Positions 45,012 through 55,773 of a stretch of DNA of 64,000 nucleotides are shown in pieces (within the stretch, counting starts at the first letter, position 1; each line of letters opens with the position of its first letter). The notes under the pieces were generated by a model. That model was not told the origin of the DNA, ran no database searches, and was given only the letters and a program-made list of their open reading frames with translations. The stretch lies in the NCBI GenBank assembly GCA_900095095.1, contig FMBT01000298.1, positions 248,001-312,000 of the forward strand, given 5' to 3'. The position numbers were made by a program, and so were the translations under genes. Source of the DNA: Fragilariopsis cylindrus CCMP1102. Taxonomy: Eukaryota; Bacillariophyta; Bacillariophyceae; Bacillariales; Bacillariaceae.

Positions 45012-46150
45012 ATGGAAGTTGCATCACCACCACCACTTCCATTTGGACATGGTAGTGCCGGTACGAAACGGCATTATCCTGGTTCTCCAGCAGGATTCGT
45101 TGATCACAATTCTTCAACGAATCGAAGTCCTTTCGCTATGATACCCGGAGATTCTTCAGATGAATACATGCAACAACGATCCTTCAAAAGAAGACGGTTT
45201 ACTACTGCTGATGAGTCCATGGGAGCAGACACTGAGAATACTCAGAATCATTCTTTCTTGCAATTCCAATCTTCGACGGTCGGGAAAACTTGTTCTTCTC
45301 CAGCTTCTTTTGCCCACGGTAAGTTAATCAATCGTTTTTTTTTGAACCACGTTAAGGCTCGGGTTTTTCCTCGTTTTATGACGTCAATTTTGTCCGATCC
45401 GTGTCGTTTGTTAAGCAATTTTAGCCGAGTTGACAAAATTTTGGTCGCACTAGCCAGAGTACATTAACTCTTTTCACCGAAAATAATAAAATTGAGATTT
45501 GCCACACAAGTACAAAAGAAGCATCGTCACTTACTCTTCTCTTTTCTTCCATGTTTATCGTCTTACCTTTTACAACCCACCACTGTAGGTTCTTCCTCCA
45601 AGAGAAGTCGAACCGAGTCTGTGAATACACAGATTGATTTACAAAATTTGTGAATTCTCAGGGAGCTGAAATTGAAAGTTTGAAGTCAGATAAAGCAGCC
45701 ATTGAAAATTCCCATAACACATTAAGAACAGAACACGATAAGGTCGTTAACGAAAACAGAACTCTGAAACGGGCAGTTCTTATACAGCAGGAACGACAAA
45801 ATCAGGCGATTTCAGAAATAACTGCTGCTCGACAATACAAAGTCGAGGCAGATGATAAAATCAAAAAACTGGAACAAATCGTTCTTTCACTTCGCTACCA
45901 CCTACAAGCACAGCAAAATAATACCCCAGGAAACGATTTCATGGGATTTACTCCCCCAATGTTTACTAGAGAAGAGATCGGAACGGTCAACAAATACCGT
46001 TCATTCGAACATCTTATTACTGTATACTTTATTACAGTAGTTTCTCAAACGTCATCAACATACCATAACATAATGATAGACTGTACGAATTCAAGGAAAA
46101 AATATTCACAGACACACAAACGCGTACGTATCAACCAAAATAAGCACTGA
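45012..46150 (+). CDS. Coiled-coil protein of unknown function, frame-disrupted
   Basis: Exon 1 is 45012 to about 45318 (GCC CAC G before GTAAGT) and exon 2 starts at 45588 (SSSKRSRTESVNTQIDLQ). The first 100 residues are Ser/Pro-rich with a basic patch RSFKRRRF that could be a nuclear signal. Then the frame breaks at 45647-45650: one frame stops at TGA after LQNL, the next carries VNSQGAEIESLKSDKAAI and a long coiled coil (TEHDKVVNENRTLKRAVLIQ, KKLEQIVLSLRYHLQAQQ). One extra T in the TTT run would join them. A second break is likely near 45958: the family-like end may be GFTPPxVY with stop TAG at 45967-45969, whereas the uncorrected frame runs on to 46150 in low-quality sequence. I know no function; similar coiled-coil proteins occur in diatoms. 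Confidence 0.6.
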
Positions 46151-46592
46151 ATATTAATAGAATGTATATTTAGAACAGAACGATGATATCCATACTTCGG
46201 GGTATGTGAAAGAAGATCATAATCGTTGCGAATCGAATCGAAGATCTTTCTCACAAAAATGATATAGAACTGAAATGGATATAATGATGGAGGCAATATT
46301 TCATTACTGGAATAATAAAGAAAGAATACGAAACTTTCTATCGAATTATATTGTATAAAAGATAAAGTTGAAGAAGATTTTAAAATAGGAAATATGTAAC
46401 AACATTAGATCTAAAACTTTAATAGTTTTAAAAACTGATTTAATTCTATTTTCTGGTAGCTCTTCGCTAGAATATCGATACTAAACTAGCTAGCTAGTAC
46501 GTGTGTAACGAGCAGTTATTAGTGTAAGTGAAAGGCTAATATGATTTGATTACTGGAAATTGCACGGACGTGATGTGTAGGATAGAGAGAGA

Positions 46593-46616
46593 GGGGGGGA
46601 GGGGGGGGGGGGGGGG
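46593..46616. repeat. Poly-G tract
   Basis: Seven G, an A, then sixteen G, preceded by GA repeats. The tract could form a G-quadruplex; exact length is uncertain in sequencing. Confidence 0.85.
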
Positions 46617-46722
46617 TACACAAAACGGCATCGATAGTCCTCTTGGACGACTAGCTATCTCGGCTTTTGTCTATTCGCACGTTAGGAAAATTTCAAAATC
46701 CTTCGTCGGTCTGTATTTTAAA

Positions 46723-46737
46723 GGGGGGGGGGGGGGG
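46723..46737. repeat. Poly-G tract
   Basis: Fifteen G in a row, about 105 bases after the first tract and on the same strand. Confidence 0.85.
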
Positions 46738-47058
46738 CACTAACCGTTTCAAGGAAAATAAAGATGTACGGCTATCGGAACCACCGAAACAATTCACAGT
46801 ATCATCATGAAGGCAATACAGAGATGATTTAGATACTTCTACTTTAGAATCAACAATGCATACATAAAATTTCTAGGAAACACACTAAAATAACATAGTA
46901 TAACTTAGTTTAGTATTTATTATTTCGCTATATAGTAATTATGATGGGGGTTCCAAACGATAGAGGAAGAATCCTAAGCAACATGTAGTCTGTTAAAATG
47001 AATTGATCTGATAAGGATAGGAAATGATGAATGAAATAGTATACACCACGTATAACCT

Positions 47059-48653
47059 TTACTCGTCTTCGCCTTCCGAATCGGATTCTAATTCCTGTAA
47101 CCAGACGACAACCGGTTCGGCTTCCCCACGTAGGGCAGCACGGGTTTCTTCGTCAACGGCAGCAAGAGTGTAATCGGAACGACCGTCTTCGGCCCATTCG
47201 ATAATAGTCTCCTCTTCGAGTGCGTCTTCATCGTAGAGTTGTTTGATCATGACCGGGAAGCCTTTGGGTTTTTCAATAGATAAGAATTCAAGGGAAGCGA
47301 TCAAGTGTCGTTCGATAATTTTGTTCCCGTTAGAAATTTTGGAAACGACCGGAGCGTATTTTTCAGCCTCCTTGTTCTTAAAAAACAAAGGAGTGAATGC
47401 AGCACGGGCAAAAATGTGGACCTTGTCATGAGCTTTAAGAGCAGAGGCCATTTGCTGGTTAGTTACCATTTCAACAATTTCACCAACGGAAGCATCGGGA
47501 TTCGCCTCAAGAAACTTGCGAGTACCTTCGACAGCAAGTACTGTGTGTGTGCGCGCGCGAGTGTAGTGGGAGTCGAAAGAAGGAAACAAAATCGCAAAAA
47601 ATGTAAGAGAAATTTGTTATATATCAATCTAGGTTATCAATCTAAACAAAGAAATTCCTTCTAAAATACTTACACATGGCACCTTGATCGTCGACACCAG
47701 CTTCGGATACAGCATCGTCGTCCGAGTCATCTGAACCGAAACCATCATCTTCTTTCTTTCCATACATAGCTTTCTTGAGATAATCTTTCTCTTCTTCAAT
47801 ACTGTCGCCATCGCCAGCAGAAGTAGAAGATTCTTTCTTATCCTTCTTACTTTTTTTCTCCTTCTTTTCCTTCTTGCTTTTTTTCTCCTTTTTACTCTTT
47901 TTTTCTTTTTCTTCGTCACTGTTGTCCTTCTTGCCTAAGTCGTTTGTTTTACCCGCCGCCTTCTTATTTTTATTCTTTAACTTCTTGTTCTTTTTGTCCT
48001 GAGCCAAGATGTAGTTTGTAAGTTTATGGTTCATATCGACCATTTCCTTTGCACCACAAGCAGCACATTTATGCCAAATAGTACCATTCTTGATGCTGTA
48101 CTTGGTTTCGGGCTATTGTACAGTGAACGGAAAGCAAAGTAAACAAGAAGAAAATATTGGTAAGCGATGCAAATTCTTTCTTTATAATCCATGAGAATCA
48201 AAACCCATATAAAGTTACGAAGTATTGCTACGATAGCTTTGAACTTTTAGAAAATGATGATGATACTGTACAGAAATATAAAAACAAGGACAAAATCGAA
48301 GAATAAAAAAAACGTACCAAACCACAGGTTGGACACAAAACGAATGTTTCGACGTAACGATGCATCAATTTTTGAAGTGTATCATCGGTGTGTGAACCGT
48401 TCACAATAGCACGGTCGGTTTCTTCATTGTAGGTGGTTTGTGCACCAAGTTCACAACCAAAAAATTTATTCACCTCACCAGGAGGTCGGTACAAACTATT
48501 AGCAACTTCCGTAATATTTGGAATAGCAGTTTTAATACCATTTCCGGACCCTTCAATTTTACCAAAAACTGCAGGCATCTTGTAACGATATTCTGGATCA
48601 TCCACTGGATTATTTCCAGAGATGTTGATAACGGTTCCTCCACGATGCGGCAT
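47059..48653 (-). CDS. EIF5: Translation initiation factor eIF5
   Basis: GTPase-activating protein for eIF2 in the 43S/48S preinitiation complex, cytosolic. Three exons: complement(48318..48653), complement(47674..48112) and complement(47059..47540), giving 418 residues. The N-terminal domain carries EYRYKMPAVFGKIEGSGNGI, in which Arg23 is the expected catalytic arginine, and FFGCELGAQTTYNEETDRAI. The zinc-binding domain has CPTC at 107-110 and CAAC at about 128-131, split by intron 1. A Lys/Glu-rich linker follows (about 155-225). The C-terminal W2/HEAT domain includes EGTRKFLEANPDAS and ends with the acidic, aromatic box EPVVVWLQELESDSEGEDE that binds eIF2-beta and eIF3. The frame is clean throughout. 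Confidence 0.97.
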
Positions 48654-49683
48654 GATGGAAATCAGATAATTTGTTTTGTTTTGTTTTATTTATGTATGTT
48701 ATTTTATAAAAATCGATGTGTTCTTTTTCCTGTCGGCAGGAATAGGTCTTGCGAATTGATTGTTAAAAGACGAGATGATCTTGCTGGGTTCCGAAACAGT
48801 TGCTTCGGGATAAATTCTTGAGGGTGGGAATATAAACTATTCGTTTTACTACTGTATGGATTATGATACGGATTATGATACGGATTATTACTACTCAAGG
48901 GAGGGTTCTTCGCCATTGATGGTTGCGGTTGGATACCGGTAAGGAGAGAGGTGTTTTTGATCTGATCTGATTTGATCTGATTGATTGTCTGAGAGAAACT
49001 ATGTATAGTATTGTATTGTATTTCAATCTTGTGTCGCTTATTGCTACTGTTATTGATATACTACTTTAATTTGTTTTTGTGTGGCGGTAGGATGATGAAT
49101 GGAGGAAAAGCGTGATATTGCCCCTGATTTTGTTACTGTTTTGCTCAAAAACATGGTTCTTCATGACTTCATTTATACATCATCATGATGTAGCGGTCTT
49201 GCTGTCCTCAGTAAAGTAATCGTTTGAGTCGAGTCGAGTGGAGCCTTTAACACTGAACACCCGAGAAGAGACTTTTTCATTTTTTTCGTATCGGTAGTTA
49301 GAGCTACTACTAGCAGCTAGTAGACACCGCTGCTATTCGTGATTCATGTCGCACGGTCTCAAATGTAAGACACTTTTTACTCACAATCAAATCAAAATCA
49401 AGCGCTAGCAACAAAACAAACAGCATTGAATTCCTCCATTGCATTATTTCTTTAATACACTGCTAGGCCATTCTCCTTACAGACAAGTCAACAGAATAGG
49501 AACCGTTTCAACGCATATATTGAATATACATACATACATTCATACACGACGCCACGAAAACAGCGCAACGTATCCTCCCTTTACCCAGAGAATCTCAGAT
49601 TGATTATTCAAACCGGACAGACCTTGCTTGAAAGAAGGAAAGAAAATACAACAACAGATAATAATTCATTTTTTTGCGGAACG
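48654..49683. promoter_or_regulatory. Shared upstream region of divergent eIF5 and E2 genes
   Basis: About 1 kb between start codons. A short open frame on the minus strand near 48704-48916 comes from a 12-15 base repeat (GATTATGATACG units near 48855-48888) and is not taken as a gene. The rest shows nothing I can support. Confidence 0.4.
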
Positions 49684-50495
49684 ATGTCAGATTTAGGTAT
49701 GGGAACAGAGTTGCTTCGTCGTCAGTTGGCAGGTAAGTGGTCCCCAATTTCAAACTTCGACTCGATTGTGATTTGATTCGTTTTACTACACATTTTTTTT
49801 ATGCTGTATATTATTTAATTTGCATTAGGTAATGAGATTGGAGGAACTCTCTCTGGACGATTTGTAAAAATCCACCTCTCTTCTTTCTCTTCATTGTTTG
49901 TTTCCGTTTTTATATTCTATTCTTAACAACAACAAAAATGAGAGAAAAAACGTAACCTAACCTCATCGTTATCTCTCTTCACTATCAATTAAACTCCATA
50001 TTTGATTTCTCAAATAAACAAACAAACAAACTAGACTTGGCAAAGAATCCTATAGATTTGGTTTCTGTGGGATTAGCAGATGATAGTAATCTTTATGATT
50101 GGGAAATACTAGTCATGGGACCAGACGGAACACTCTACGAGGGTGGATTCTTCAAAGCTCGATTGGTATTTCCTTCTGATTTTCCAAATATGCCACCCAC
50201 TATGACCTTCGTTTCTGAAATGTGGCACCCTAATGTGTACGCGGATGGTAAGGTTTGTATCTCAATCCTTCATCCACCTGGTACAGATGAAATGAATTCA
50301 CAAGAATTAGCAATTGAACGATGGAGACCAATTTTAGGTGTTGAACAAATTTTAGTTTCTGTCATTTCGATGCTTTCTGATCCCAATGACGAAAGTCCTG
50401 CCAATTTGGATGCTGCAGTCCAATGGAGGAATGACATAAAAGGGTACAAGAAAAAAGTACGACAGATTGTTCGAAAAAGTCAAGAAGAGTGCTAA
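49684..50495 (+). CDS. UBE2G1: Ubiquitin-conjugating enzyme E2, UBE2G1/UBC7-like
   Basis: Accepts ubiquitin from E1 and passes it to substrates with an E3; UBC7/UBE2G types make Lys48 chains, including in ER-associated degradation. Exons 49684-49732 and 50035-50495 give 169 residues. The tiny first exon encodes MSDLGMGTELLRRQLA, matching the LLRRQLAELNKNP start of UBE2G1, with phase 1 at the junction (LAD). Catalytic Cys91 lies in GKVCISILHPPG behind the HPN motif (MWHPNVYADGK). The acidic insertion after the active site, GTDEMNSQELAIERWRP, is typical of this group. Later blocks: SVISMLSDPNDESPANLDAA and the end VRQIVRKSQEEC. No membrane anchor, so an anchoring partner is expected if it acts at the ER. 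Confidence 0.95.
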
Positions 50496-51220
50496 ATAAT
50501 GTTGTTCTGTTATGTTCTATTCTGTTCTGTTCACTTCAGTTCAGTATCATCAAATGACGACGTCAACTTGTGAATAACGAGGAGAAAAGAATGGGGTGCC
50601 CAAAAACTACCGTAATGTATTAGAAGCCTTATCACGATTCACAAAAAACTAAAACTTGTTTTGTAAAAGTGAGAATTACTTTGTCTTGTTTTTGTTTCAT
50701 ATGTCAACGTACTTCTGCTACATGAGAAGACAAAAGAAGAAAATGATGCGTTGCGGGTCAGTTGGTTGGTAGACAAAAAAATTGGAAAACAAATAGTAAA
50801 AATAGATTTGGATATTATTAAGGAAAATTCTTAATAAATATATTTACGTAAAAAGGAAAATCTACTTTTAAACTTGTATACAATTCATCTCTGAAAAATG
50901 TTGTTGATTTAAATTGAATTAATGCGGCCATATTCTGTAGCTTAACTATATACGGTCCAATCATTCTTTTGCATGATGTACTGTACTCAATAAGGTGCAT
51001 TTTATAGAATGGTTATAAATTATCTTTTTACTTGCTTGATAGCGATTATCAATTAGTACGAGGCTTTTGCGCGTTAACTTTTAACGCGCAAAAGGACGGT
51101 TTTTGACATAAAACATTCAACATTCGTACATAACATTGTGTGAACAAAGACACATTTCAAACTCATACTCGTAGAAATCGACGACAATATTATCACAGAC
51201 TGAAGACGACGACAGCGAAA
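50496..51220. other. Intergenic region with a perfect inverted repeat
   Basis: About 720 bases between the E2 and histone-fold genes. The notable feature is a perfect 14-base inverted repeat at 51064-51094, about 130 bases before the next start codon. No gene is supported. Confidence 0.45.
51064..51094. repeat. Perfect 14-bp inverted repeat with 3-base loop
   Basis: CTTTTGCGCGTTAA, loop CTT, then TTAACGCGCAAAAG. It would form a stable hairpin or bind a dimeric factor. It lies upstream of the histone-fold gene; the TTTTGCGCG half resembles E2F-type sites, which is only a resemblance. Confidence 0.85.
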
Positions 51221-52225
51221 ATGGATGAATCGTTGACAGAGCAGACGCCAGCTGAAGACGTACAGATGGAAGAAGCGGCGGAGGGCAACGAGGACGATTC
51301 TCAAGCTGCTCCAGATGCAGATGCAGATGAAGATCAAAGCCATGCTACATCGGCACCAGACGAAAACGACGAGGAAGAAGAGGAAGAAAATAAATCAGTT
51401 GCAACCTCCATCCCAGGAGAAGACGCTGAAGAGGAAGAAAATAAATCAGTTGCAACCTCCGTCCCAGGAGAAGACGCTGAAGAGGAAGAAAATAAATCAG
51501 TTGCAACCTCCGTCCCAGGAGAAGACGCTGGAGAGGAAGACAATAAATCGGTTGCAACCTCCGTCCCAGGAGAAGACGCTGGAGAGGAAGACAATAAATC
51601 AATTGCAACCTCCGCTCTAGGAGAGATGGACGCTGAAGAGGAAGAAAATAAATCAGTGGCAACTTCCGTCCCAGGAGAGATGGACGCTGAAGAAGAGGAA
51701 AATAAATCAGTTGCAACTTCCATCCCAGCAGAGGATGCTTCTACTGTATCAACGCCGGTACCAGCTGTAGTTCCAAAAAAGAAACGGGGAAAGCCACAAA
51801 TACCAGCCAGTGCTCGTAAGGGAAGAGCTCCTGCTGTGAAAGGTTTACACATCCCATTTCGCACGGTGAAGAAAGTAAGTAACAGAATTCTACCTTCTAT
51901 TTTGTTCCTATTGATTTATTAGTTGACAATTTTTTTGTAAGAGTCGAGTCAACTTAGGTTAGGGTTTTCCTTCTAATTTTTGGTTCTACTTTCTATTTTG
52001 ACTTTAATTTCGTAGGCAATGAAACTCGATCCTGATATTCCGATTGTTCAGAATGAAGCCGCGATAATGACGACACTAGCTGCTGAACTATTTCTTAAAC
52101 GGCTTGCCGAACAAAGTCAAAAGATATGCAAAAAGCGGGGAAAGAACACAATCAGATATGAAGACGTTGCAGATGCACGATCAAATGATCCATCTCTTGC
52201 ATTCTTGAAGACAATCATCCCATGA
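51221..52225 (+). CDS. Histone-fold protein of the CHRAC1/DPB3/NC2-alpha type with an acidic repeat domain
   Basis: Exons 51221-51874 and 52016-52225 give 287 residues. The start MDESLTEQTPAEDVQMEEA is acidic. Residues of about 50-172 are built from seven tandem units of 17-18 residues (EEEENKSVATSVPGEDA and close variants). A basic linker (PKKKRGKPQIPASARKGRAP) leads to the histone fold at about 205-287: GLHIPFRTVKKAMKLDPDIP, EAAIMTTLAAELFLKRLAEQ, RYEDVADARSNDPSLAFLK. This fold pattern fits the H2A-like partner in CHRAC/Pol epsilon (CHRAC1/POLE4/Dpb3) or NC2-alpha; sequence alone does not separate them. Such proteins pair with an H2B-like partner and act in chromatin assembly or transcription. 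An ISWI motor, the CHRAC partner in animals, is encoded in the same window, but no link is implied. Confidence 0.8.
51373..51735 (+). repeat. Coding minisatellite, seven units of 51-54 bp
   Basis: Units start around 51389, 51440, 51491, 51542, 51593, 51647 and 51701 when anchored on AATAAATC. The first five are 51 bp apart and the last two 54 bp, from one inserted Met codon. The near identity of the units points to recent expansion. Confidence 0.9.
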
Positions 52226-52829
52226 AAAGAACGAACGAATTGCAAAATACTAAATAACAACCAATTCGTTGGTATAGTAACTAACTATACTTTCTTGCTA
52301 GCACAGAAACGCACACACACCATCCTTCCGAAATAGATTATTTTCTGTATATACAATTTTTATACGGTGATATTGATCATGAAATATATTGTGGTTCAAC
52401 ATCAAATATTATTATGTTTGATGATGATGAATCGTTACTCTTCATCAAAAACATACGCCATCCTATATTTATAGATGATTTAATATAGAATTCTTCCAAT
52501 AGTAAAAAAGAAAAACAAACACACAGTTAATCTAGTATTCTACAACAAGTACTCTATATTATTATTCAGAATTAGAACCTATTCCATGCGTCTGATTTGT
52601 AAAGCTTAACCAAACAACTAGATATTTGAAGCATTTATTTTCTACTTCTGGACATTCATAAAGAATCCAGTTAGTACTTCAAGTACGAAGAGTATCTCAA
52701 AACATCTCACATACTTTTTTTTCAGTACCGATAGTATCAATATACATATTATACTCAATACAACGTTTCGATGAAAACTTTCGCGTTGTCACATCAAGCA
52801 AGCTCTAATAAAGAGTAAGAAATGTATTA
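52226..52829. other. Intergenic region between convergent genes
   Basis: About 600 AT-rich bases with one TACTTCAAGTA at 52675-52685. No gene is seen. Confidence 0.4.
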
Positions 52830-52980
52830 TTATTTCTCGAGAGCGTCAACTTCACGTTGGAGAGAACCGTCCTTAAACAAATCACGGAGTGTTTCGAATT
52901 GTTCTACACTCATACTAATCCCCTTCTTCCCAGGTAAGATCTTCCCATCTTTTTCGTAGACCTAATAATAAATGAATATG

Positions 52981-53039
<59 letters not shown>

Positions 53040-53417
53040 CCATATTATTTAGCGTTCAGAAAAAATGGAACAGAAATAATGGTAAAAAATAAGTACAGTA
53101 CTTCGATATTCCCAATTGACATGTATATAGTGAATAAATATATATTTTACCTCCCGGATATCTACATATGTTTTCCCCTTAAAAGATCGGACAGTGCAAC
53201 GTCGTTTCGAAGAAAGTTCAAAAAAAGAATCACCGTCCGCGTTTTTCATAGCAGGATTTGTATTCTTCTGCTTTTTATCATCGTCTTGACCTTCCGTTTC
53301 ATCGTCAATTTCTTCACCTTTTTCGTCATCATCATCATTGGCAGATCCATCGTAGTCTAATCCGTACTCGACTTTGACCTGTTTGCGTTTTTTCGGTTTT
53401 GATTCTGAAAGAGACAT
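52830..53417 (-). CDS. SUB1: Transcriptional coactivator PC4/SUB1-like protein
   Basis: Single-stranded DNA-binding coactivator acting in RNA polymerase II transcription and DNA repair, nuclear. Exons complement(53151..53417) and complement(52830..52961) give 132 residues. The N-terminal 60 residues have a basic [12 protein letters not shown] followed by an acidic Asp/Glu tract, like the regulatory tails of SUB1. The PC4 domain follows: [58 protein letters not shown], which match the human order (VRDFKG...DIREY...PGRKGISL). The intron falls after DIRE. It contains an AT/AG microsatellite at 52980-53036. Confidence 0.92.
52980..53036. repeat. Compound AT/AG microsatellite in the PC4 intron
   Basis: A TA run is followed by about 20 GA units, within the intron of the PC4-like gene. 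Confidence 0.9.
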
Positions 53418-54016
53418 TTTCCTTTTGATTACGTTTACCGGTTTGTATCTGTGTTGGATTTATGAAATATAAAATCTGACTGTAATAAGAAAGAAAACAA
53501 TAGATCTTACTGTATTTCAATATTATTGTTGATTGATTTAGTCTTCAGTGCTTTTATTGCGTGAAAACCTCGCAATATAATAGCGCGTATGAATTTTGCG
53601 CTGGAGATACCGAAATAGGCGACTGACTCTTCTTTTACCTCATAAGCAATGTGGTCCATGGCGCAAACTAGGAATTGTTTCTCATGCGGGTAGAAAAAAT
53701 ATAAAATCTTCCATAGGGTATTTAGATGTATTATGACAACCGTCAATAAAACTTAGATCGACTAGTTATTATTATTATGTTCTTCCTTCACAGGAAGAAA
53801 GATTAGTACAAATCAAAGTATATAATTTTATTCTTCACCGTAGTAAAACTCAAATAAGCACATAAGATCTGCTTCATTTCGGATTTAAAAAAAAGTTGAC
53901 TTCTACTTCTATGTCTACTGGGCTGGGTATACACATTGTACGCGGAAAATATTATTAGTTCGTGCTACTATCTACTATCAACTAATACAAAGAAAAGAGA
54001 ACCGTTATTACAATCA
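53418..54016. other. Intergenic region
   Basis: About 600 AT-rich bases between two minus-strand genes (PC4-like and ABHD17-like). An open frame near 53507-53746 has no resemblance to a known family. Confidence 0.35.
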
Positions 54017-55057
54017 TCATGTAGAAATTCCGTCAGCCGTTGCACTAATTTCCCGGATAGCTAATGGCACACACTCTGGTACGGGGATGGGTGGCGTCAT
54101 CTTTCCTCGTCTTGCACTAATATGTAGATCCAAAAATTCTACTACCTTATCAACAAATGTTCCAGTCGGTCGTAGTAGGGCTTCGATGTTGTTATGTCCC
54201 GCACCTTCTACCCAAAATGGCTTTGCTCGCCATTGTTGTGGCAATGCCATAAATAGATCTTCTCCATGCCAAAATGGAACGACTTCATCCTGTGTTCCGT
54301 GAACAATAAAGACAGGACATTTGATGTTTGGTGCATAATCAATGTTTGGGAACTATTATATTATTATATACACGTATACAAGACACAACCCCCAAAAAAG
54401 GATACAATAAGAGAGAATATGAGACGATATTTGATTGCTTTATAAACGAAAAGAGAGTATAGATTCTTTTTTACGGTCTCGGGACCGAGTAAAAATAAAG
54501 ATATAGATATAATATAGTATAATATTATATATATACATACATACCTTGTCACCAATCATTGTGAATCGGAAATCAAATGCAACACGGTAGGCACTAAGTA
54601 ATGGACTTTGTAATATAACACCCCCAACACTTTTTCCTTCTTTGGCTGATTTTTGTGCTAAAAAGCATGACGGACCTGAGCCTAATGATCTTCCGTATAG
54701 TACAATTTGTTCTGGTTGTAATCTTCTAACATCTAACAGGTACTGATAGGCTGCATCAATATCAGCATAACAATTTTCTTCACAGGGTGCACCATTTGAT
54801 TTTCCATACCCAGTATAGTCATATGCCATTATATTTACACGCAATACTCTCGCTAGATCATTAAACCAATCATATATCATTCCAAGATCTTCAGCATTTC
54901 CGTGTGAAAAGAGAATTGTTACTTGTGCATTGGGACGTTCAATGAAAAATGCAGGTATACGTGATCCTGTTGCTGTATTAAGCCAAAAGTGACGAGACGG
55001 ATGTAGATAGGTTGGAGGTGGAGGCTGGAACAGCAACGAACTTATGGCGTCACCCAT
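54017..55057 (-). CDS. ABHD17/BEM46-like alpha/beta hydrolase, paralog 2
   Basis: Exons complement(54545..55057) and complement(54017..54352) give 282 residues. The start MGDAISSLLFQPPPP is nearly the same as in paralog 1 (19.7 kb), including the potential myristoylation site (Gly2, Ser6). Triad: Ser124 in LYGRSLGSGPSC, Asp in VHGTQDEVVPF, His in VEGAGHNNIEAL. FSHGNAEDLGMIYDWF and MAYDYTGYGKSNG are shared with the family. The intron sits after IGDK, a place where paralog 1 has none, and paralog 1's intron position (before GKPS) is uninterrupted here. The C-terminus is longer (MTPPIPVPECVPLAIREISA). Depalmitoylase-like activity is inferred from ABHD17. Nothing links the two genes in position. 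Confidence 0.88.
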
Positions 55058-55085
55058 CGTTTCTGTATTATATATATATATATAG

Positions 55086-55128
<43 letters not shown>

Positions 55129-55773
55129 TCGTTTTTGTGATTTTTCTTTTTTAAGTGGATTGTCACCGATTAACCGACCAATTGCGAATTAAACCAAATC
55201 AAATCAAATCAAAGCACGACAATAATTCCTTACTAGAAATAACTATGTTTCTTTCTTTTACAATATCCAATTTTTATTTTTCCGAGCTATTATCATCACA
55301 CCATGTTCACTTTTGTACTGTTTGTGTTGTTTCAACGGTTGTTCTACAACGAACCAAGACAAAATAAAATATACATGCCGAGGTCCGACTGCCTCTATTC
55401 TCGTCTCCGTCTCTAAATGGATCCTGCCGTCTTTTTCAACAGTTTCGCCGTGTTTCAGTCGTGAACGTGAATGGCACTAAAATAAATATTTAATCTAAAG
55501 AACAATTAAGAAGTCTTCAACTACCGTAAATTGATGATCTATTATATTATGTAGAGACATAGAAGTCTTTTCAATTTTTCCACAGTAGGATAGATTGTGG
55601 ATGCATCATCCTACACAGCCCAACAAGTCTGAATGTATTGTTGCCAATATCCTAACTTAGCATCAGCTAGCTACTAGAGAAAGTTTCAGCAGTTATATTT
55701 TGTATATGTATTGACAGATCCAGGTGTTATGGCAAATTTTATGATCATACAATTGATAATCCTAACATGTTAT
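55058..55773. other. Intergenic region with compound microsatellite
   Basis: A TA/TG microsatellite at 55067-55129 abuts the ABHD17-like start. One CCTAACTTAG lies at 55651-55660. Nothing else is supported. Confidence 0.45.
55067..55129. repeat. TA/TG compound microsatellite
   Basis: TA units flank about 18 TG units, in the 5' region of the second ABHD17-like gene. Confidence 0.9.

Larger units (their letters stand above)
46151..47058. other. Intergenic region with two long G tracts
   Basis: About 900 bases between convergent coiled-coil and eIF5 genes. Two G-rich tracts lie at 46593-46616 and 46723-46737 with ordinary sequence between them. AT-rich sequence follows. No gene is supported. 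Confidence 0.5.

Noticed and set aside
48704-48916. 70-codon open frame with NPYHNPYHNPY
   Set aside because: The pattern comes from a short DNA repeat in the eIF5 upstream region. No independent support.
51334-51864. Long minus-strand open frames opposite the acidic minisatellite
   Set aside because: They are mirror products of the repeat. The plus strand continues by splicing into a histone fold.
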